From the NCBI RefSeq assembly GCF_040436345.1, contig NC_133230.1:21834197-21898196 (forward strand): a stretch of 64,000 nt of DNA, given 5' to 3'. The translations under genes were made by a program, and so were the position numbers. The notes beneath the pieces were generated by a model. That model searched no databases. It was not told where the DNA came from and saw nothing but the letters and a program-made list of their open reading frames with translations. Every line of letters begins with the position of its first letter. Positions within the stretch are counted from its first letter, which is position 1. Below, in pieces: positions 1 through 13,900 of this stretch. Source of the DNA: Pagrus major. Its lineage: Eukaryota; Chordata; Actinopteri; Spariformes; Sparidae.

Positions 1-539
1 TTAGTAAATGATTCATCGACCATAAACAAAACCACTTACAAACCCTTCATAAATAGTGTCTTATATTTCTAACATATCATATGCTGCAACATTTAAATTC
101 TTCTTTCTTGTTCATGTAATAATGCATAAAAAAACGCAAAGTGAGCACACTTGAGACTTTTAAACCTTCAGTTTGATACTTACATGCATTTACCACCTGT
201 GCTTCAATAAAAGCTTAATAAAAATACCTCTTCTTGTATCGTATTTGTATTTATTGTGCTTTTGTTCAACTAAACGATTCAAAAATTGATGATCTCAGTC
301 TCCTCCTTATAAACTCGTATAGATTTAAATAAAGGCAACTGGGGGTAGTTGCTTTTACGTTTTGATTTCAGCTCCTCGGTTGATATGTAGGTCACTGCCA
401 GTGTGCAGCCCCGTGGTGATCAGCAGCTGGAGGTCCCAATGAAGTGCCTGTTGTAATTGATCCCATCATCATTGTCTGCGCACCTTCATAACGTACATTA
501 AACAGCAGATGTAGCTGCAGCCCGAGCCAATTAAGCAGC
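1..539. other. Upstream flank of disp2, no gene seen
   Basis: AT-rich sequence with no exon-like ORF on either strand. An AATAAA hexamer near 206 and TAATAAA near 216 could mark the 3' end of a plus-strand gene lying left of the window, but no coding sequence precedes them, so this is not claimed. Confidence 0.4.
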
Positions 540-836
540 CACTGATGCATACTATCCGTCACTTTAGTGCTCCAGCACCGCGGCCGGTTGGACAGCGACC
601 AGGCAGCGTCCTCAGCATCACGGCGGCTCCGCCAATCAGCGCGCAGCTCGGGGCAGATTAACCCAAAGAGCCCCGGTGCTGCTCTGTAGTAGCAACCTCA
701 GAAACAAGCCCGCACCTCTGATCCTCGTGGACTCAGTCAGGGCAGATGGAGGCTGCTGGACCCAATTCATGAAATAACAGCAAAATTCATAATTGCCTTC
801 TTTCAGATTGAGTCTCAGAGCGGATTCGGGAGGGAG
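540..836 (+). promoter_or_regulatory. disp2: Probable disp2 promoter and 5' leader
   Basis: GC- and CpG-richer than its surroundings (about 575-660), with a GCCAATCA CCAAT-type box near 631, directly upstream of the first disp2 coding exon. A short upstream ORF (746-772, 8 codons) begins with Met-Glu-Ala, like the main ORF. A pyrimidine tract ending in CAG at about 806 looks like a 3' splice site. The coding start may therefore lie in a second exon, with a separate leader exon in the CpG-rich part. Transcript data would be needed to place the start site. Confidence 0.45.
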
Positions 837-3800
837 ATGGAGGCTTGCTCGAGAATAGGAGAGAGCACGGATGCGATAGTGATGGATGACTCTCCCACAG
901 ATGAAAGGGAAATTCAGCAGGCTTGCCAGAGGTGGGTTGTTTTTCCTTGCGTGTGGTTATCTCTGGCGCTGAGTGTGTAACTTGACTACTGTGGGAAAAT
1001 AACTGAGATTTACAGCAGGAGACGTGGATGTGTCTTTACCCTCCGGTGGCCGATGTGAGTATTGTTCAATCCAGCTGTGGACAATGGCATAATGCACTGG
1101 ATATGATTACTGCTGCTCTTATTTTTTCCCATTACACTAGTAGAACTGCCATTTCAACATTATTACAGCATTCATTCCTGATTATGTTTGACTGCTGGTG
1201 AAACCAAGAGATGGTCATGTGTGTCTGTCAAACTTACTTTTATTTTCTTACATTTCCAGGTCAAATATCTTCTTTTAATTCACAAGATCACACTGCATGC
1301 CAGTATGTTAGGGATGCTAACCAGAGCGAGTCCCTTTGATTTAACATCATATTAAAAAAAAGGGAAAATCATTTTTTGCCTTTGATGCAGCAACACAAAC
1401 GACCCACTCTCTCTCTCTCTGTCACTGTTACACTCTATTTGACTTCTGTGAGATCTGTTCAGTGTCATCAGCCTCCTGCTTCTCTGGGTCACTGATGTCA
1501 CCCCGTCACTCACTCTGCTGCTGCATATAAAAATGGCCAAGGGGCTTCAAACATGACAGTCGGGCTGGAAACAGCTGAGGCCTGCCATCCTTTGGCTCAG
1601 CAGCGACAGGCCACGTTTTTGTCTCTCCAACAAGGATCCTCTGGTGGTTTCTTTTCCTATATCTCGAGGGCAGACCCCTCAAGTCTTCTTCCTCTTAATA
1701 AACGCCCCCACAGATACCAGCTCTCTTTTTAGGAAGGTTAACAGTTTGCCTCCCTGCACGCAGCCTGAGCTTTTGTCCTTTTTTTCATGCGTATGTGTGG
1801 GTGATTGGCGGTTTAGGAGATGTTTGAGGACATGACACTGACTGGCAGCCAGAGAGTTGATGAAAGAGATGCGCTGTAGAAAGGGAAAGAGACAGAGGGG
1901 AGAGTAGTGAGAGCTGACAGTCTTAAGCTTGTTAGATTTTTTTGTTATTCTTCCTGCTGGAGTCTTTTTAATGCCTTGAAGCTGTCCTTAAACACTGTTG
2001 TTACAGCTTGAATTAGTACCCATAAGATTAACTTAATGAGCTGAAACTTAGTTTGGACCACAGTTAGAAGGAAATAAAATGAATCTAATAAACAACTTTA
2101 ATTACATACTAAAGGAGGATGTAATAAAATGAATCACAGTGTGTATAGTATAGTAAAAATGTCCACCTCGACCAACTACAACACTAAAATGCACAATAAC
2201 TCATCTTCAGTAATTATCGGATATAATATAGAATTGTGTAACACCCCGAGGGGCCATTTTGTCTACACTGATTAGTTTCACTCATGCTGATAATACTTAT
2301 GTACCTTTACTTGAGTAACATTTTCAAGGCAGGGCCTTTAGTTGTGATAGAGTATTTTTACAGTGTGGTTTTCTGAATGCTTCAGGTACGGCATGCATTC
2401 AGTCGTTGTTAGGTCCACCTAGCTAAAGATAAAGCAGTCCAATACAACAGGCCAGAACTAAAAGGTTATAATGTTCATTTTTTCAAATTAAAATGTTTTA
2501 GTGCTGTGCTGATAAATCTTTCTTGTCATTTTTGAAGCTGTAGTTTGTGATGCTATTGAATTATAATGCTTTATAGTGCAAGGTGTTTCTAATATTTTGT
2601 CCACCCTCAATAATATGTTAGGTCATTTTAGTACCTAATGACCTGACAACAGACGTTATGTAAAATAAAATGAGAGAGCAACATTTATATATAAGCATAT
2701 ATTCACTGAGTTTTGATTGGGCAATTCACAAATCACAAAAATACATTAAAGGGGCATTGTGTAGTTTTGCATAAGAAGTACAAACTCAGAATTTTAATAT
2801 TTTACAATATTAATGAGGTAATAATACAAACTCAGAAATGTTTATCTTTTCTATAACTGAATAAACAAGCTGCTCTCAGAGGAAAATAAGGTCCCCAGAA
2901 GCTAGAAAAGTGGCAGGGTCCGCCAAATATAAACAAAGTAAAACAGTATAAAACTGTGTTGTCCTTTAAGGTCAGTTTGTTTATTCAGTCATTAAAACAA
3001 AGAGGTTGTTTGTTTAGTTTGTTTATGCATGAAAAAATCAATGAAGCTCTTTCTCTTCTCCAAAACTACATAGTGCACCTTTAAACAAAACATAAAATGG
3101 TCATAACAATGTAAACCCTCCACCCACAAAGACAAAAACATAAAGAACGAAAATAAAACAAACACATGGCGACAGCATTGATAAACATACTGGACTACCC
3201 GGATGTTAACATAGGAGTTACACTGGCATTTCCATGAAAGTATCGAATTAAAGTTTCCAGAGCTTCCCCAAGATCACAATTCTGCCGAGAATGAAAGGAA
3301 GGGACTCCAAACCTCAAGGAATTTGTCTGATTTCTCTTTTCATCGAGTGTGTCATTATTTCAAGGACAAGGCATCCAGAGAGCTCCTTAAGCCAGTAACC
3401 AACAGAGGGTTTTCACATCCTTCCAGCAAAGAGAGATTAGGCGTCTTGCTTGTCATAGACATAAATCAGTCATTTTCTTTCTTGTGCTGTTTAAATTACA
3501 ATGCTTTGGGTAGAAATTAAGAACACAGAGTTTAGGGCGACGCGGAGGGAGCAACTTTTGTTTCAGCTTTGTTGTTTGGATGTCTCTCACATTTCTTTTT
3601 TTTTTAAAGTATATTTTTTGGGGCTTTTATGCCTTTAATGGATAGGACAGTATATAGAGAGTGACAGGAAATGGGAGGCAGAGAGGGGGGGAATGACACG
3701 CAGGATAGGGCCGCTCGATGCGGGATTCGAACCGGGGCCGCCTGCAGTGAGGACTGTAGCCTCAACACATGGGGCGGGTGCTCAACCAACTGAGCTAAAC

Positions 3801-5692
3801 ACCGCCCCAGGATGTCTCTCACATTTCTGACGTCATTCTGACATAAGTGACAATGTAAGCGTCCTTTTTCTCTCCCGGGTGTGGGGAGCGGCACGGTGAC
3901 ACCTTCCTGGATGTATTTTTGTATTCATCCACTGAAATATTGATGAGTTTCACAAATTGCTCTCCTCATGTGTGTATGCCCATCAAAGAGGAGTAATGGG
4001 CTTAAATACTAACAATTATCCTGATCCCTGTAGAGAGGGGGCTGCCAGGCACAGGTTACACTCCACCCACTAATGATTTAAAATATGCAGTTCTGGTTGG
4101 ATGGAGTTTATCATGCCACAGCAATAAAAATACTGTACCTTTTATATGAGTGTATTTACTCACTCACTCCAGGCTAAACTACATGGTAAACATTTGCTAT
4201 GTGAGATAGAGCTGCTGAGTACACTGTGAGCTATTTATTATTTAGATCATATTACACTTTTTATTGTAATACAGAGACAAACTGAGCTCCACCATTAATC
4301 TGCTCCATAACCTCTCTGCTACTGTATACCACCGATTCAACAGGCTACACATCATCTGTGCGCCTTATTATGGGATGCAAATAAACCTGTTTGAGGTCAT
4401 TTAGGCTCTGTTGACTTACTCCGTTGCCACGGTGACAAGACAGGAAGTGCGGTTGCATCCAGTCTACTGTGGAAAAACAAGCATGTGGCAGACTACACAG
4501 ACCTCGTGGCCCCTTTAGTGAGACACAGCTAGAGCATTACTGAGCAGCTCAGTTCGGTCTATTTATTTACTCTATAATGACACTTTAACACGTCTTAACA
4601 TTAAGATTCTGGAAACTAACGCTCAATAAAACTGGAGAAATGAATCTGTTGGACTGCGAAGCAAGACTTTAGTCGGATTCAACCCCTAATATACAATCTC
4701 CTCCTTTAGGTTTATGTAAAAAATCATCTTTTCCTACATTATCTAACAATAGTGCATACAGTATACAGTGGGTGTTGGATCACTTTGTCCCAGCTCTTCA
4801 TCATATCCACATAATCTTAACATGTTTGTTTATTTCATATGTCTTGTACATCATTTTATACACATTTGCTCCAAATTCAGCCCGACATTTTTGAAACTTT
4901 TGGAATTCCACTTTGAAGTTCTGCAGATTTGAATGATATTTTGAAGCCCAGCACTTACAAATCAATAGGGTTTAGGGCCTTTAATACACTGGTGCATTTT
5001 GCAGGACATACATTTGTTTCCAGAATATGGTAATACAGTAGGAAAGGAGTGGAGTCTACAGCCATGCTAGTGGCTCCATGATGCTGTACTTTGAGCCAAA
5101 AGCGTGCTAACACACTAATGTTTAGCAGGAATAATGTTTACTCTTACATATTAAATAGAAATAGATAGTGAATTCAAAGATGGCGCCTATTTCTGGATAT
5201 GCGCAGTGGAGTTTCTCTCACTCGCCCTGCCCACGAGTTCCCACTCTACTCATATATTTACATTGTGATGATGTTACAGATTTTCACCTTTCTCAGCTTG
5301 AGAAAAGTTGTAAAAGTATAAAACCTCCACGGATCAAAAATTCAAGATGTAAGGGAAGGTTTTTTTGGTTTTGCAGGAATTTTATTCTGAATCCAATATA
5401 CTGGACATTTTAATTTTGACATGGTGATGATGCTAGATACAAAGTCAGATTATCACCAGAGTTATCATAGTTTATCCGGGGCGAACATGAATGTCTGTAC
5501 CAAATTTTATGATAATCAATACTATAGTTGTTGAAACATTTCACTTACAACCACAAAGGTCAAGATCACAGGTTCACCAAAGTCAGTAGGAACCAAAGTT
5601 TCATGTTGATCTGAAGTTATATTTCAGGCTGGACCAAAGTAATGGGCCAAACAACCACCACTGTCCTCCCTAGAGCCACTTAGTGTGGCTCA

Positions 5693-5772
<80 letters not shown>

Positions 5773-7909
5773 TGTATCCAAGTAACCAAGTAACCAAGTT
5801 TCAAAAAGTGAGCCTGCAACACACACTGTAGGAATGAGAACAGAATGCTTTACAAATATAGACGAAGAGACGTATCATTTCACTCGTCTCTCCAGGGTTC
5901 TCCTGACTGCTACCATTACCCACGAGTCCTCACTCAGTCTCATGTTATCTCTCCTTGACAGCCACCAACCTCTCTAATAATGGGGTCTGCGACACGATGC
6001 GAAAACAGTCCCTCACTCTATCTCTCCCTCTTCCTGCCTCCTTTCTTTTTTAATTGGGCCTCCTTACTTCCAGTAGCCAGAAATCCATTCCTTACCTCAT
6101 TAGTTCTGCCGGCCTGCTCAATTCTCCGTTGAATATGAGGTGAAGCCAAGCAAAGAATGCAGTCGAGAAACTGAGATGTCAGTCAGCCTGTGGTGGGGAG
6201 ACAGATTGTTATGCCTAAGTTTTATAAACATTCCCTTCTGCATATTTGCACTGTTTCATACTGAACTTTTGAACCCTCGACTTACCAGAGCTTTCCCCCT
6301 CTCCTGCTTATCTGTCAATCACTTCTCCTCTCCTGTTACCATATTTTTTACGTTTCCCTTCTCTTTTATTTATCTTTTCACACCCTCTCACCCATCTTCC
6401 ACTCCTCCTGTCTGTCTTTTTCTTCTCCCCAGTGAGATCCCAGCGTTGTCTCTGTGCCCTCCTGACAGTGAGTGTGCCACTGAGGCCCAGTTGACAGTCA
6501 TCCAGTCTGAAGGGGAGCTGTGTGACAGCTGCAGCAGCCTCGGCAGACCCTCGTCCTCCTGCCAACTGTACCACCAAGTATGTCTGAGCTGACTGTGCTG
6601 TTTGTCTTTTAGGATAAATGTTTGTGGATCCATTAAGACAGCGTCAGTGTCTCAAAATGTTAGAAATAAATCCAAGATTGGCAGGCACTCTTCAATATTT
6701 TCCTCTGTTTCCTCTCTAGGTCCCCCACGGTCCTCAATCTGGAGCTTACGATTCACTACAGCCTAGAAAATGTCCCCACTGCAGCCATTACGGGCCAATC
6801 AAACCAAACACCTGCCACGACAGTCATTCAAACACAACAGGTCCTCACGGTGAAGCAGGTGTAGTGGTGAAAGTGGGACATGGCTGTAGCTCTGCTCATC
6901 AGACGTCTCATCGTGGCGCGGTGAGATGTCACTGGCTGCACGGGTCGAATGAAAGTGGGACACAGAAACCGACACAGCGACATGTGGTGACAGTGAGGTG
7001 TGTTTAAAGGAATAGTTAGACATTTTGTGGCCACCGTCCTAAAGTTGTGTTGAGTCATTTGTGTAATGACGTTTTGTTTTATTTACAGGGATGGAGGACT
7101 CTACTGCATCCTTAGAAAGTGAGTATTGAAACCAGTTTTCGCTTTAAAACCCAGAGGTATTGCTAATCCAATATTTTAAATGTTCTTCTTCTGTGGTTTT
7201 CTATTTGGCAGATATTCTCAGGTGATAGTGGACTACCCGTTGGTAGTGATGGTGGGTTGTGCCGTGCTGCTGCTGGGATGCTCACTGGCTGGACTCTTGA
7301 TTGGTCCACTGCCAGACTTCTCTGACCCGCTGCTGGTGAGTCTCAGACACACAGACACAGTCATGAACACGTACACAAAAACATACAGTGTCTAAAATGT
7401 AATCCATAGGAGGGGAGGGGTCTCTGCTGTCACCCCTCTGTCAAGTCTACAATACACAGCACCCTCACCACCTCAGGCTGAATGTTAATTACTCTTTCCA
7501 TAAAGACTGATGATCTCACCCGTACCCCTTTACTTCAGTCTCATCTCCGATTCAATGAACCACGCTGAATAAGAGCACACTCGCTGTCATCTTAATTAAA
7601 TACATCTTTTCACCTTTGAGATGCATGCTTTCAGGATAAAAGCTGATTAAGACATTATTCTAGAGATGCAACATGTGAATCACAACAATGCATCATTAAG
7701 GATGAGTCATAAGAAGGGCTACACGAGGGTTTCTGCATGGTAAGTGTGGGGATAACATCAAACACTCATCGACAAAACAAGCTCATTCAGGGTGTTTTTT
7801 TCTCTGGCAGTTCAGAACAACATTGGCTACTTATTATGCTAATTCATTCAGTAAGCTGCTGCAGTGCATTGATGGGCACCAGTGTCAACACTGTGTCTTA
7901 GCTTTGATG

Positions 7910-7946
<37 letters not shown>

Positions 7947-10900
7947 TCTGTGTTCAGGGCTTCGAGCCTCGGGGAACGTACATTGGAGTTCGCCAGTCCA
8001 GCCTGTCCGAGCTGCAGGAGAACACAGGCCCGGGGAAAACTCTGTCTCCTTTACCACAGCAGCTCAGCAAAAGGTCAGCATACTATTAAGATAACAATGT
8101 ATTAATGAAGCAAGTGCAGTCAGTAAATAAATATCCACATTCCATATCAATATCTTTTATATTAACAATGATCAAATGACTATGTCTATTGATGTCAGCA
8201 CTAATTCTCAGTTAATTTCCAATTGTTAGATGCCTTTTGGCATGTTTAAGCTCATTGTTTTGGTTTTCTGGCTCTCACTGCTCTTACCAGCGTCATTTAT
8301 GGCTGCAGCAAGCAACTGTTTTCAGCAAAAATATAAGCTCTGATAAATCAACCATACATAACCTGCCCAACACAACAGGCAGACAAAGTTAGTCACCATC
8401 TGGAGAATAAAGTGCAGAATTTAGCAACTAAAAGGCTACATATTTTCCTGAGCAGATGGTGGAGGCCAAAAACAGAGCTAAAAGAAATAATGGATGAACA
8501 TTCATCATGTGGACACAAACATCACTCCTAATGAACTGCTGGATTTGTCACAAGCAACTTTTAAAAGGTGACAATATGTCAGTGTAGTGTTTACAGCTTG
8601 TTACACTGCCCCTTAGTGGCCAACAAAAACATTTTTTTCTGTTTTAAATGTGACAACAGTTTTGTATCATTTGGAACAAAATGAATGTGTTTAATAAGGG
8701 TTGAAAAAGCGTGCATGTGTGTGTGTTTCTATCTGTGCTAGGTTTGGGGTTGCTGCCAGCGGAGACGGCAGCGGCAGTCAGAATCCCTCCAGGCCTCGCA
8801 CCAAGAGGATGCTGGCTAGAGATTCATCTCCAGAAACGTTCCTCTGTGATTCTCCAGGTGGGTCAGTGCTCATTGGCTCATCCCTGTCAATTAAATCAAA
8901 ATAACAATCGTAATCCTTATTGTAGATTTGTATTGCACTTTTGCGAAAATTAGGAGGGTAACACTGCTGGCTCCCGCATACTCAGCAGAGCAGACAATGA
9001 AATGTTAATATTAATAAAACAGTGTAAATGTGATACGTGCCTATGAGCAACTTCAACAAGTATGTAAGTACTGAGAGCTGAAGGCAAAGCCCTCCAGCCT
9101 GTAGAGGATTAATCAACACTCAGCAAACTGATGAAAACAGTGACTGCTTTTTGGTTGAATGCAAATTCACAAAAAATAGCAGGATACTACAAAGACGTGA
9201 ATAATAGCTTTTATTGAGTGGCTTCAAAGAAGACAGATTTTCCAGATTTTCTCCTTTAAGCTCTACTTAAAATCGTGTGCTGTTAGATCAAAGACTTCTG
9301 TTTGTCTTATAAAAACACAGAAAGCTAAATGGATTTATTAGTAATTCCAAGCTTTGAGGTTTTCATTTTATGAGACTTGTTTTTTATTCTACACAGACAG
9401 CAGGATACAACAGAAAATTAGTTTGTTGTTCGCCTAGTTTTACCTTAACTTAAACCCCAAGACTTAAAGGGACAATTCACCCCAAAATGAAACATACACA
9501 TTTACCTGTAGGGTGATTTATCCATCTAGCTGAGTGCCATCTAGTTCTATTATATTCATGAGAAGACAGACATCTCTACAGTGGATATGTCCAAAACGTA
9601 CAACTCACAACAATTAATCTAGATGGAGTAATAGCACTACAGGGAAGAGCAAAATATGTATTTTTGATTTTGGGGTGTGCTGTCCCTTTAACTCTTGTCA
9701 AGTGCTGATTCACAGCTGGTCATCTTGTTCCTGTATGTTGAATCCATCTGTTCCTCTCCATGCAGGCGAGCGTTTGGCTCAGTTGGTGTTTCGATCAGAG
9801 AACTCAGCCAGTCTGTGGAGTCTGAAGGCCATCCACGCCATGTGTGAGATGGAGCAATCCAGGGTTCGTTCTGATCTACTCAGCCCTCCGTCTCACCTTT
9901 GCTCTTCTGCCTTTTGCTTCATTTTTTCATCTCTTTAGTCATCAGCTTCTGTCAGATTTCACTCTGTCTTCTATTTCTCTTCAGCGCCTTGAGACTTAAC
10001 CCAAATTTAAATGCCCTGCTGAAATTAAAAACACTACTTTATGTGCATTGCCTCGTCTAAAATGAATTCAATTTTTGTGAATTGTTTCAAAACTGGGCAT
10101 GTGTTCAAAAAATATTTCCCTTGTCTGATGCAGATTCGTTCCCAGGCTCAGTTCCAGGACCTGTGCCAGCAGCATGTGAGGGGGGAGGCTGAAGGAACGT
10201 CCAGGAGCGGCTGTTGCCCCAGCTGGTCTCTGGGGAATTACTTGGCTGTCCTCACTAATGCTTCGTGCTGCCTCAGCCTCACCTCACACCAGGTACAGCA
10301 GATTTTTAAAAATTAACAATCACATTACTTCACAAGTTGTAATTATAAACACAAAGTTTTTGTAACACAAATAATAGTCTATCTTACACTGTACAGTAAG
10401 TGAACCAGCATGTTGTTTAAGAAAAATCTAATACCTAAAAAAATTTGCTCATAAAAAAAGCTGAAAAGAAGACCTCCAGTTAAGATTTAAACATTTTCAT
10501 TTTGCATTTACAAGCTCATTTAGGTGTTTGTAGACATGCTTTTAAATTTTCTGTAAAATACTGAATAAACATTGAATATGTTAAGTTATATTGAGTTTTT
10601 TGTAGTGCAGCTACAGCTAAAAGGTGTTATTGATAACATTCAATGACTAAATGTCACATTCCATCCCCCTCTTCCATTGCATTCACGTCACAACACCGCT
10701 GTTGTTCGAATCATCTGCTGCCCCCTCAAGTGGTTGCCAGTTTGTGCACTTCTGTAGCTAACGTTGCTCATTAAGTCCTCAGAGTCTCGAGGACTTGGTC
10801 TTTTTACTCTCAGTTTTGCAAATTACAAGAAATACTTCGACATGTATGGAGAATACAGTTATCGGCTTTCTCGCCAGGAGTTAGATGGGAAGACTGATAC

Positions 10901-13900
10901 CACTTTCATGTCTGTACAGTAAATATAAAGCTTCACTGGCACCTGCCTGGTTAGCTCAGCTTAGCATAGAGAAAGGAAACATAGGGGAAACAGCTAGGCA
11001 GGTAAAGGTAACAAATTTCATCCTCTAAAGTTCACTAATCAACAAGTTGTATCTAATTGGTTCAATCTGTACAAAAACCTTGGTGTGAAAATGACAGTTG
11101 GCTGTTTAATGCCTTAATGCCTGGTTTTGTTCTGGACTATTTTTTGGCTGGGAACAGCGACTTCCTGGAGTCTCAACTGATTGCCTGGAAGCTGGTCCCA
11201 GCCAATGATTAGTCAGGCATATAACCCCCTGTAAACATTGGCACAGCATAAGAGTGGTATCGATCTTCTCATGCAACTTCATTTTAATATAACTCTGGGG
11301 TGCACTGAATGGGTTTAGGTGTCTGAAGGCTTTTGTCATTCTCTCCCTTTCACACCAGGTGTCTGAGTCTCTGAACCTTCTCCGGAAATGTGCTCCGTAC
11401 TATCACGAAGGACATCTAGTGGAATCCTGTGTCGAGAGACCCAAACATGGCGGCTGTTCCTCTGTCCCTTCTCGTTGTAAACAATCCCGAGTGGTGTTCC
11501 AAATCCTTCACTTCCTGGTTGATAAAGACTTCCTTGGCCCACAGACTGTCGAATACCAGATCCCTACACTGAAGTACAGCCTCCTGTTCTTACCCGTCGA
11601 CAAAGGAGAACACATGATGGAGATGTACATGAAAAGTCTCGAAGGCAGGGATCTTACACACAATAATACGACTATCACAGGCATGGACTTTGGCATCAAG
11701 CAGACGCTGTTCAAGTATTACCTGGCAAGAGATTCGGTCTACCCTGTCCTAGCTGTTGTGTCTCTCCTCTTCACTATGGCTCTTTATCTCCACTCTCTCT
11801 TCATAGTAGCATTATCTGCAATAGCAATCACAGGCTCCCTCCTGACCTCCTATTTCTTCTACAAAGTAGCATTCCGCCTTACTTTCTTCCCTCTGGTCAA
11901 CCTCTCGGTAGCTCTTATTCTCTTGGGAAGCTGCTCCAATCAGGTTTTCATCTTCGCTGATTTCTGGAATCTGCAGCTATCCCAGAATCCCTCCGCCTCC
12001 CTGGAGAAGAGAGTAAACAGAGCTTTGCAGGAAGTGGGCTATTTGATTTTAGCGTCAGGGTTGACCTCCAGTGCAGCATTTTTCTCTGGATATCTCAGCA
12101 GCATCACAGCCATCAGATGTTTCTCTGTTTATCTAGGCACCGCCTCGTTTATCAGCTCCATCTTGGCATTGGTGTGGCTGCCATGCTCTTTCATACTACG
12201 TGAGCGCTACACAGAAGCATCCTCTGCATCTGTAGCGGCGCAGGGATGGAAACCATGCTGCTCCAAAAACACCGGCGGCTTCTGGGATACAAGCTCGCGC
12301 AAGAGGTGTCTCTTCACTCTCGGGCAGAAGCTGAGAGAATTAAAGAGGGGTCTCTCAGACACTTCCAACCTATTATTTATGAAAATCCTGCCTTGCGGAG
12401 TGGTGAAGTTTAGGTACATCTGGGTGTGTTGGTTCGCAGTGCTCGCTGCAGGGGGCACCTACATGTCCTGCATTGACCCAGGCATGAAGCTGCCCACCTT
12501 AGACAGCAGGGTCGCCCAGCTTTTCCGCTCCAGTCATCCGTTTGAGAGATACGATGCAGAGTATCGTCACATGTTTATGTTTGAGAGACAGAGGAATGGA
12601 GAGGATAAACCTGTTACATTAATGCTTGTTTGGGGCGTCAAACCAACTGATAACGGGGATCACTTTAACCCCAAGAGCAATGGATCTTTAGTTCTCGACC
12701 CATACTTTAACATGAGCCAGCCAGATGCTCAGGTCTGGCTGAGGGACCTATGTGGACGTGTTCAGAACCAAAGCTTTTATTCCCCACCATCACCTGAGGA
12801 TAAAGATATTATGGCAGAAAATATCTGTCTGGTGGAGCAGCTAATACACTGGGTATCTGTCAGACGGTGCTCAGAGAGTGATGACTGCTGTAACGACATC
12901 CCTTTCCCCTACCCTCCCAGCGTTTTTGAGAACTGCCTCAGTATGATGCTGGCAGAGAGGTATGCCGAGGGCCATCTGGCCCACAGCGGAGGCCTGTACT
13001 TCCAGCCAGATGGCACGGTCGCTGCCCTCGTGTTGGCATTCAAAACCACATACCTCTACAGCTTCAACTTCAGCAGAACCAGCCATTTCCACAGAGAAAT
13101 CCTGATGTGGTTTAACAGGGAAATATCAGGGGCGCCACAAGGGCTGGAGAACGGATGGTTCATCAGTCATCTGTCTCTTTTTGACCTACAGCAGTCTCTG
13201 AGCTCAGAGACTCTGGTAGTGGCCGGCTTCTCAGTCGCTCTCACGTTTGCTCTGCTTCTCTTAACCACTTGGAATATTCCACTGAGCATATACGGGACTG
13301 TAGCTGTAGGAGGGAGTGTTTTTGTTACTGTCGGTCTCCTTGTTCTTCTTGAATGGCAGCTGAGCGGCATCGAGGCTCTGTTTATCTCATCAGCAGCAGG
13401 GCTTTCAGTTGACTTTATTGCGAACTACTGCATATCCTACAGCTTGGCTCCTCATTCAGACAGAATTGGGAAAGTAGCACACGCCACTAAAAGGATGGGA
13501 TGTCCTGTAGCAATAGTTTCTGGTGCTTTTTTCTCCATGGGGATCATCATGTTGCCTGCCACGGCCTTGCTTTTCAGAAAACTGGGGATTTTCCTGTTTT
13601 TGGTGAAATGTGTAGCATGTGGATTCGCAACCTTCTTTTTTCAGTCCCTATGCTGCTTTTTTGGACCCCAGAAAAACTGTGGAACGATCACGCTGCCCTG
13701 TTTTTCAGATCACGCGGATGGCACGGCAGCAGAGCCCGGGTCCTCGTCAGCCTCGGCTGCTAACGGAGCCTTTGGCAGATCTAGAGTGAGGAGGAGTTAT
13801 GACAAAGAGGCAGGTGGCTATCTCTACCCCAACCACCAACGTCCGCAGAGACAGAAACAGGCTGGAGCAGGAGGAGGCGGGGACCGAGGGCCGGAGCAGT

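Noticed and set aside
3725-3809. tRNA gene on the minus strand with A and B boxes
   Set aside because: The boxes belong to the head of a SINE: a non-tRNA body and A-rich tail follow, and 19-bp target duplications enclose the whole unit. No proper acceptor stem closes.
3604-3894. 96-codon minus-strand ORF
   Set aside because: It is a reading frame through the SINE and its flank.
6140-6592. 150-codon plus ORF and two minus ORFs around it
   Set aside because: Only 6433-6577 is disp2 exon 2; the rest is intronic pyrimidine-rich sequence, and the minus frames are mirrors.
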